Positions 6,360 through 10,069 of a stretch of DNA of 10,069 nt are shown in pieces. The translations under genes were made by a program, and so were the position numbers. The notes beneath the pieces are model-generated. The model was given only the letters and a program-made list of their open reading frames with translations. It ran no database searches and was not told the origin of the DNA. Numbering within the stretch: the stretch's first letter is position 1; every line of letters starts with the position of its first letter. The stretch covers positions 1 to 10,069 of the forward strand of contig CAKPDN010000023.1 of assembly GCA_934149005.1 (NCBI GenBank). The letters run 5' to 3'. The stretch is from an uncultured Clostridia bacterium (lineage in GTDB: Bacteria > Bacillota > Clostridia > TANB77 > CAG-508).

Positions 6360-7616
6360 TTAGAATTTCATAAAAAATTCTAAAAAATGAAAACATATTT
6401 TTTCAAAATTATAAAAATCATTTAGTTTTTGTTGTGACTTTTCATTAAATATTTTTAAATAATCTTTATTAAAGTATTTTTGTATTTTATTTGCAGATTC
6501 ATCTTTATTATCCAAATTTACAAGAATACCATTATTGCAGTCATTTATTTGTTCATGAAGTCCTCCAATGTCATTAGCAACAATTAATATGTTATTTTTA
6601 TTTAATCTTCTAACTTGATTAATAATTAAACCAAAAATCTCCTTTTTAGAAGGTATTAGCATTATCATATTATTTTTAAAATGGTTTAAAATATAAAATG
6701 GAAAATCGAAAGGTACATTTACAAACAATTTTGTATTTGTTTGTTTTGCAATATATTTATATTTTTTAATTATAGGTTGATTATCAAAATATGGTTGTGC
6801 AATTACAACCGGCTTAATATTTAATTTTTTTCCTAAATACATACAAGCATCAAGATTTTTATATTCTTCCGCTCTACCAAATGAAAAAATAATATTTTGT
6901 TCATTTTCAATTTCTTTAAAAATTTCTTTCATATTTTCGTTTTCTTCATAAAATGTATTTTGAGATAACAATTCACCATTAATAAAAGATATTAATTTAT
7001 TCTTATTTAAATTATATTCTTCAACTAGATGTTTTGAAATATATTCACTTGTTCCTGCTAAGTAGCTATTACTATCTGTATTTATATAATTAATTGCATC
7101 ATATTCCCATTTCACTCTTATATCTAACATTTTTTCACTATCTTTTATTGCTGAATCAACTTTATGAATTTTACCAGTTGAATGGGGAATCCAAATTTTA
7201 TAATGATTTGGTGCATTTTTTATTATATTATTTAAACCTGCAAATGGAGTATCGTTACAAATTGTCAAAATTAAATCATAATTATTAAAATCTAAATTAT
7301 TTATATATTCTTTTGCATTTTCACATAATTTTTTCCAATCATCAATTGTTCCATAATTTACTTTTCCATTACTTCCATTTGATATTTGGATTATTTTTGA
7401 ATTTTCAATATTTTTATGATTTTTTTCATATATATATGAATATCCAAATGAGTCCTTTTTATATTCTGGAGTAATTAGATTCAATTTATATTCAATATTA
7501 CTCATTTTATTCAGTATATAATTGAATGTTTGAATGTATCTATCTACTATAGTACCAACGCCAGTATAATGACTAATGATTCCATCATGAGCACATAAAT
7601 TAATTAATAATTTCAT
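6360..7616 (-). CDS. GT-B (GT4-like) glycosyltransferase
   Basis: The protein has 418 residues with a two-domain GT-B layout. The N-terminal domain starts MKLLINLCAH and has a glycine loop HYTGVGTIVDRY (16-27). The C-terminal domain has FSFGRAEEYKNLDA (244-257), PSKKEIFGLIINQVRRL (322-338) and NDIGGLHEQI (348-357), which are the nucleotide-sugar-binding motifs of GT4 enzymes. In the usual E-x7-E signature the first glutamate is present (E326, KEIFGL) and the second is replaced by Q334. There is no signal peptide or membrane segment, so it acts in the cytoplasm or at the membrane face. Its ATG lies inside the end of the kinase gene (17-nt overlap), with GGAGG 9 nt upstream, so translation is coupled. 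Donor and acceptor cannot be read from the sequence. Confidence 0.85.
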   Translation of the reverse strand: MKLLINLCAHDGIISHYTGVGTIVDRYIQTFNYILNKMSNIEYKLNLITPEYKKDSFGYSYIYEKNHKNIENSKIIQISNGSNGKVNYGTIDDWKKLCENAKEYINNLDFNNYDLILTICNDTPFAGLNNIIKNAPNHYKIWIPHSTGKIHKVDSAIKDSEKMLDIRVKWEYDAINYINTDSNSYLAGTSEYISKHLVEEYNLNKNKLISFINGELLSQNTFYEENENMKEIFKEIENEQNIIFSFGRAEEYKNLDACMYLGKKLNIKPVVIAQPYFDNQPIIKKYKYIAKQTNTKLFVNVPFDFPFYILNHFKNNMIMLIPSKKEIFGLIINQVRRLNKNNILIVANDIGGLHEQINDCNNGILVNLDNKDESANKIQKYFNKDYLKIFNEKSQQKLNDFYNFEKICFHFLEFFMKF

Positions 7617-8133
7617 TTATAATATCCTCCATATTCTTTTTATTATATTCTATTATTTTATAATTTGTGGAATATTTTTTTATATTATAAAGTGCAACTT
7701 TCTCTACTCTTTTTTGATTTTCGATAGAACCATTTGGATCCATTTTATTATTATATGGTAAGTAATATTCCCTTCCATTTGTTGTTAAATAATAAATAAA
7801 TACATTATCTTGCTTAAAGATATTCTTTATTGTAGAAAACCATTCTACTACCTGTTTAGAAGAAAAATTCTCTACCAATTCATTTTTTACTATATTGTAT
7901 GTTAATGTACTAATAGGACCTCTATCTATTACAATAGTGCCTTCATTATATTTGCTTATTTTTAAATTGTCATTAATGATAAATAAATCTTGTTCAATAG
8001 GAGTTTTATCTTCTATCTCAACAATTATTTCATTTACAGTATGTATATTATCCTTATTTAAATTTGCTATATAATTTGTGATTGTACTTTTTCCAACTCC
8101 TGGGAGTCCCTCTAAAAAAATTATTTTCTTCAT
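7600..8133 (-). CDS. P-loop kinase resembling deoxynucleoside/thymidylate kinases
   Basis: The protein has 177 residues. The Walker A motif is GLPGVGKST (9-17) right after the first strand KKIIFLE, as in deoxynucleoside and thymidylate kinases. VIDRGPISTLTYN (68-80) matches the DR(S/G) motif that follows the second main strand in those enzymes. A lid-like stretch with R121 and R142 (GREYYLPY ... ENQKRVEK) follows. The protein should transfer phosphate from ATP to a small acceptor, which may not be a nucleoside: many stand-alone relatives in accessory operons have unknown substrates. The ATG follows AAAGGA, and a good promoter lies 42-70 nt upstream. It is the first gene of the three-gene operon and overlaps the glycosyltransferase start by 17 nt. 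Confidence 0.78.
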   Translation of the reverse strand: MKKIIFLEGLPGVGKSTITNYIANLNKDNIHTVNEIIVEIEDKTPIEQDLFIINDNLKISKYNEGTIVIDRGPISTLTYNIVKNELVENFSSKQVVEWFSTIKNIFKQDNVFIYYLTTNGREYYLPYNNKMDPNGSIENQKRVEKVALYNIKKYSTNYKIIEYNKKNMEDIINEIIN

Positions 8134-8174
8134 ATTTTTTCCTTTATTATTTCTAAATTATTAAAATTTTGTTA

Positions 8175-8203
8175 ATTTTATCATATTTTACATAATTTGT
8201 AAA
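8175..8203 (-). promoter_or_regulatory. Promoter of the kinase-glycosyltransferase-transglutaminase operon
   Basis: The minus strand shows TTTACA (8198-8203), a 17-nt spacer and TAAAAT (8175-8180), about 40 nt before the start at 8133. Module A copy 2 lies about 97 nt upstream of the -35. Confidence 0.65.
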
Positions 8204-8299
8204 TATATTATATTATGTATAAACGTAATATTTTTGTAACATTGCTGTACATTTTATATCACCTAATTTTATTCATTTTTTATTCAAAACTGTCGCGGC

Positions 8300-8363
8300 A
8301 TCAAAGTTTTGTGCAATAAGAGATAGGAGCAAAATAATAGAACCCTTATCAAGGTCCTACCCA
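8300..8363 (-). ncRNA. Module A copy 2: repeated structured element
   Basis: This 64-nt copy shares the ATCAAAGTTTTGTGC start, AGATAGGAG, AAAATA and TCCTACCCA end with the other copies. The variable hairpin on the minus strand is ACCUU-GAUA-AGGGU; its U-G pair would be a C-A mismatch on the plus strand, which supports minus-strand folding. The flanking CAAAACT (8285-8291) pairs with AGTTTTG (8305-8311) inside the element, giving a 7-bp stem over the conserved end, unlike the 10-bp version in copy 1. It lies between the antitoxin remnant and the kinase operon promoter. Confidence 0.6.
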
Positions 8364-8377
8364 CAAGTTTTTCTATT

Positions 8378-8399
8378 TAAAATTTAATTTTATTACTTA
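8378..8399 (-). repeat. 22-nt repeat shared with the right window edge
   Basis: A 22-nt stretch beginning TAAAATTTAATTTT and ending TTACTTA is identical at 10046-10067. It is A/T-rich, so some chance similarity is possible, but it sits in the spacer between modules B and A. Confidence 0.35.
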
Positions 8400-8445
8400 A
8401 TAATTTTTATTTCATAGTATATTTTATATAAATTTTTTCAAAAGT

Positions 8446-8500
8446 CTTCAAAGTGCCTATTTCTCTATATTTGCCGTATTTTGTCAACAACAAACTTATA
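8446..8500 (-). repeat. Module B copy 2
   Basis: A 55-nt stretch nearly identical to 9821-9874 over CTTCAAARTGC, TATTTCTCTATATTTGCCGTA and CAACAAACT. On the minus strand UUGUUG pairs with CGGCAA through two G-U pairs around an 8-nt loop; the other copy has UUGCCG/CGGCAA. The stem is kept only on the minus strand. The left-reading antitoxin remnant ends inside this module. Confidence 0.55.
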
Positions 8501-8585
8501 AATTATCAATATGCTTAAAAACTTCATCTAAAGAATAGGTTTTATTTAATTTTATATCATCTAAACATTTGTTGCAACTTACTTT
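8496..8585 (-). pseudogene. Orphan C-terminal tail resembling a RelB/DinJ-type antitoxin
   Basis: A 29-codon frame opens directly after an in-frame TAA and has no start codon. Its end, CLDDIKLNKTYSLDEVFKHI plus DNL, resembles the tail of RelB/DinJ or StbD-type antitoxins, where an alpha-helical ALxDIKxG(R/K)xYSLxEV segment precedes the stop. The N-terminal DNA-binding part and any toxin gene are absent. It lies just after the C15-like gene and runs into module B. The identification rests on a short segment. Confidence 0.4.
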
Positions 8586-8599
8586 TTAATAAAAATGAA

Positions 8600-9100
8600 T
8601 TAGCATTGTTTATCTTTCTTACATAAAGTTTCAATATAATTTTTTATAGAACTTGATAAGCAGTTAATATCTTCGATATTATTAATAGTTGGAATATGTA
8701 TAAAAGCAATTTTTGATTTTAAATTATTTTTTTGTTTAAAATTTAATGCTCTAAAAAATACATTATTGCATAAATATTTTCCAGCATCATATGAACTCAT
8801 TACTTGGTAAGTATATTGTTCTAATTTTTCTTTTAAAGCACTATAATAGTAATCTGTTACTAATTTTGTTTCTTCCAAAATAGCATTATTTTCAAGGTAA
8901 ATATTTGTAGTATTTGGCTTTTGACCAAAAATCAAGACATTATCATAATTTTCTAATAATTTTTCTTCTATTTGTTTACTACTTATTTCAAAATCATTTT
9001 CCAAATATAAAATATCTACATTACATACTTTTTTTATATAGTCTAATAATATTTTTGCGGAGTTATTATCTCCTTTAAATCCTGCTATTAATATTTTCAT
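8600..9100 (-). CDS. Divergent pyroglutamyl-peptidase-like protein (family C15)
   Basis: The protein has 166 residues against roughly 200-215 in typical Pcp. C15 enzymes remove N-terminal pyroglutamate from peptides in the cytoplasm. The fold start MKILIAGFKGDNNSAK matches the family's ILVTGFxPFGG strand without the FGG. The triad can be placed: E70 in GQKPNTTNIYLENNA (family GxxGGRxxIxxERVAxN), C111 in SYDAGKYLCNNVFF (family AGxYLCNxxxY) and H135 in IAFIHIPTI (family GFIHVPYLP). The glycine/arginine of the substrate region and the C-terminal helix are shortened. It follows an AGAGG site and has its own promoter just upstream. It is flanked by repeat modules and may be a specialised or altered enzyme. 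Confidence 0.8.
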   Translation of the reverse strand: MKILIAGFKGDNNSAKILLDYIKKVCNVDILYLENDFEISSKQIEEKLLENYDNVLIFGQKPNTTNIYLENNAILEETKLVTDYYYSALKEKLEQYTYQVMSSYDAGKYLCNNVFFRALNFKQKNNLKSKIAFIHIPTINNIEDINCLSSSIKNYIETLCKKDKQC

Positions 9101-9142
9101 TCTTCTACCTCTTAATATTTCTATATTTCTAAATTTTGTTTT

Positions 9143-9172
9143 ATCTTATCATAAATATAATTTATTTGTCAG
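9143..9172 (-). promoter_or_regulatory. Promoter of the C15-like gene
   Basis: CTGACA (9167-9172), an 18-nt spacer and TAAGAT (9143-9148) on the minus strand lie about 43 nt before the start at 9100. It overlaps the end of the doubtful 60-codon frame. Confidence 0.5.
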
Positions 9173-9331
9173 TTTTATATCAACCTTATTTTTTATATAT
9201 TGACTTTCTATATATTCCTCTGTTACAGGAAACATATTTTGTATTAAGAAAACACTATATGTATTTGCCACATTTCCAAAAACTATTATCAAAGGCCTAC
9301 CATCTCTGGTAAGCCTCGAAAATTTATACAA
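9149..9331 (-). CDS. Doubtful 60-codon frame overlapping a structured leader
   Basis: The frame begins at TTG (no ATG), two codons after an in-frame TAG, with only a weak AGAGA before it. The translation starts MYKFSRLTRDGRPLIIVFGN and ends NKLYL. The first third comes from the GC-rich hairpin at 9294-9315, which gives codons (TCG, AGG, CTT, ACC) unlike the rest of the window. The remainder uses normal A/T-rich codons and contains a hydrophobic stretch (NTYSVFLIQNMF). I do not recognise a family. It may be a decayed gene, a leader peptide or a chance frame in a regulatory RNA. Confidence 0.3.
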   Translation of the reverse strand: MYKFSRLTRDGRPLIIVFGNVANTYSVFLIQNMFPVTEEYIESQYIKNKVDIKLTNKLYL

Positions 9332-9364
9332 TCTCTATTTATTAGTCGCTCAAAGAGGCGGCAA
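9265..9364 (-). ncRNA. Structured leader with GNRA-capped hairpin (candidate regulatory RNA)
   Basis: Downstream of a good promoter the minus-strand RNA can form a closing helix UUGCCGC/GUGGCAA (9358-9364 with 9265-9271) around a 9-bp hairpin capped by a GAGA tetraloop (9294-9315, GGCUUACCA/UGGUAGGCC). A small hairpin CUC-UUU-GAG lies near 9347-9360. An alternative helix GCCUC/GAGGC (9355-9359 with 9313-9317) excludes both main helices, as in a switch. The GC-rich patches stand out from the flanking DNA. The start UUUGUUGCCG is shared with module B. I do not recognise a known riboswitch class. Confidence 0.45.
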
Positions 9365-9409
9365 CAAACACATTTATTAAAAACAGTGATGTTCTTAATT
9401 ATTGTATTC

Positions 9410-9439
9410 ATAATAGCATCAAATATGTTACTTTGTCAA
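9410..9439 (-). promoter_or_regulatory. Promoter of the structured leader
   Basis: A consensus TTGACA (9434-9439), an 18-nt spacer and TATTAT (9410-9415) on the minus strand. It should start transcription near 9403, about 40 nt before the structured leader and some 300 nt before the C15-like gene. Module A copy 3 ends 55 nt upstream of the -35. Confidence 0.7.
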
Positions 9440-9494
9440 TAATTTTAATAAAATTTGAGTAAATAATTTTATAATACTATATAATGATATAAAA

Positions 9495-9559
9495 ATCAAA
9501 GTTTTGTGCCAAAAGAGATAGGAGTAAAATATATAAGACTATGATTATAGTCCTACCCA
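9495..9559 (-). ncRNA. Module A copy 3: repeated structured element
   Basis: A 65-nt copy with the same conserved blocks as copies 1 and 2. The variable hairpin on the minus strand is ACUAU-AAUC-AUAGU, a different sequence with the same pairing as in the other copies. The outer helix GGGUAGGA/UCCUAUCU (9551-9558 with 9516-9523) is unchanged. It lies upstream of the leader promoter at 9410-9439. Confidence 0.6.
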
Positions 9560-9820
9560 GTTATTTCAGTACTTTCAAGCCTTTGGCTTTAATATATTTA
9601 CTTATTATATAATTATTTTATTTTGCATATTTAATATTATTTAATGTTATCCAATTACTTATATAATCTTATTTTAATAACGCTTTAAAATCAATTTTAA
9701 GCTATTTAAATATTTTATCTATATAATTTAATGTTCAAATAATTTTTATCTTTAATTATAAATTTGTTTTTCAATAATTTTTTATAATTTCTGATCTTCT
9801 ATCTAAATTTTATCTAAAAT
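9560..9820. other. AT-rich spacer between modules A and B, copy 3
   Basis: I see no gene. It holds a small hairpin CAAGCC-TTT-GGCTT near 9578-9590, repeat D copy 3 at 9675 and otherwise simple A/T sequence. This spacer is much longer than the B-to-A spacing at the other loci (35 nt and 82 nt). Confidence 0.5.
9675..9695 (-). repeat. Repeat D copy 3
   Basis: AATAACGCTTTAAAATCAATT resembles the copies at 2531 and 9888 but is more diverged. Confidence 0.3.
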
Positions 9821-9874
9821 CTTCAAAATGCTTATTTCTCTATATTTGCCGTATTTCACCGGCAACAAACTATA
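9821..9874 (-). repeat. Module B copy 3
   Basis: A 54-nt copy, closest to 8446-8500. Its minus-strand hairpin UUGCCG-GUGAAAUA-CGGCAA is fully Watson-Crick paired. Immediately on the right, AAGCC/GGCTT (9874-9878 with 9893-9897) makes a further stem that includes repeat D copy 4. Confidence 0.55.
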
Positions 9875-9887
9875 AGCCTTAAAAATA

Positions 9888-9907
9888 AAAACGGCTTAAA
9901 ATTGTAT
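9888..9907 (-). repeat. Repeat D copy 4
   Basis: AAAACGGCTTAAAATTGTAT. It shares an A-rich lead-in and the ACGSCTTAAAAT core with copy 1 at 2531. It sits between modules C and B. Confidence 0.35.
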
Positions 9908-9923
9908 ATATCTGAAAATAAGA

Positions 9924-9940
9924 CTCTTCCCCCTACTCCA
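9924..9940 (-). repeat. Module C copy 3
   Basis: CTCTTCCCCCTACTCCA is identical to 3038-3054 and is followed on the plus strand by CCGTTTTTTATT. On the minus strand it lies upstream of repeat D and module B, the order also seen, with more spacing, at 3038. Confidence 0.5.
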
Positions 9941-9950
9941 CCGTTTTTTA

Positions 9951-10040
9951 TTAAAATTTCTTGATAATTGCAAAAAAATAATAGCCTAAAACAGTGAGTT
10001 TTACTTTTCTATTATCAACTAAAACTTCATAATTTTCTCC
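9951..10040 (-). pseudogene. Possible coding remnant, 29 codons without start
   Basis: A frame opens just after TAA (10041-10043) and reads GENYEVLVDNRKVKLTVLGY and then YFFAIIKKF before TAA at 9951-9953. It has no start codon. The residues alternate like a beta strand pair followed by a hydrophobic tail, but I recognise no family and a chance frame is quite possible. Upstream, AAGGAG precedes an ATG that stops after three codons. Confidence 0.2.
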
Positions 10041-10045
10041 TTAAA

Positions 10046-10067
10046 TAAAATTTAATTTTATTACTTA
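10046..10067 (-). repeat. 22-nt repeat shared with 8378-8399
   Basis: Identical over 22 nt to 8378-8399. Because it sits at the edge, a further B/A-type unit may begin or end just outside the window. Confidence 0.35.
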
Positions 10068-10069
10068 TT

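Noticed and set aside
6159..7288. Plus-strand frames at 6159-6347 and 7094-7288
   Set aside because: Both are antisense to convincing minus-strand genes, have no ribosome binding site and no recognisable protein features.
9294..9315. The strong hairpin as an intrinsic terminator
   Set aside because: Its 3' side on the minus strand continues UUUGAUAAUAG with only three U residues, and the plus strand has no T tract.
2196..9559. CRISPR array or known riboswitch for the A repeats
   Set aside because: The copies are kilobases apart, not regularly spaced, and lack the core motifs of the SAM, TPP, purine, c-di-GMP, T-box, preQ1, fluoride and guanidine classes that I know.

Overview
The window comes from a very AT-rich, low-GC Gram-positive genome, most likely a clostridium-like member of the Bacillota. 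The support is the strong AGGAGG-type ribosome binding sites, TGA used as a stop (end of the LiaF-like gene), sigma-A-like promoters with AT-rich spacers, and familiar Bacillota proteins (LiaF-like, DUF4097, M29 aminopeptidase, CYTH). There is no rRNA, tRNA, CRISPR array, transposase, integrase or phage structural gene that I can recognise.

Layout. Positions 1-2008 read rightward: the tail of a probable ABC-2 transporter permease, a decayed 5' piece of a YoaP-like GNAT acetyltransferase, then a two-gene cell-envelope-stress pair (LiaF-like membrane protein and a DUF4097 beta-repeat protein) with overlapping stop and start. Everything from about 2196 to the right edge reads leftward. A long AT-rich spacer (2009-3154) is followed, going right, by an M29 metallo-aminopeptidase (3155-4273), a CYTH-like protein (4412-4888) and a compact three-gene operon transcribed 8133 to 4991: a P-loop nucleoside-kinase-like protein, a GT-B glycosyltransferase whose start overlaps the kinase stop, and a 443-residue protein with a transglutaminase-like Cys-His-Asp core. 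Beyond this lie a divergent, short pyroglutamyl-peptidase-like (C15) protein (8600-9100), a doubtful 60-residue ORF overlapping a structured leader (9149-9400), and a repeat-rich noncoding end.

The most unusual content is a set of dispersed noncoding modules, all in one orientation, that mark three spacers. Module A (about 65 nt, three copies) and module B (three copies) occur in the order B then A along the minus strand. Sequence differences among copies keep stems paired only if the minus strand is the folded strand, through G-U pairs, so these look like a conserved RNA or folded single-stranded-DNA family and not random AT-rich repeats. A G5-6-containing 17-mer (module C) and a looser repeat (module D) accompany them. 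The spacers also carry coding debris, including a tail resembling a RelB/DinJ-type antitoxin. I could not match A, B or C to a known RNA class from memory.

The kinase, glycosyltransferase and transglutaminase-like genes probably act together, because the coupling is tight and they share one clear promoter. Their substrate cannot be read from the sequence. The LiaF-like and DUF4097 pair is probably an envelope-stress module linked to the upstream transporter.
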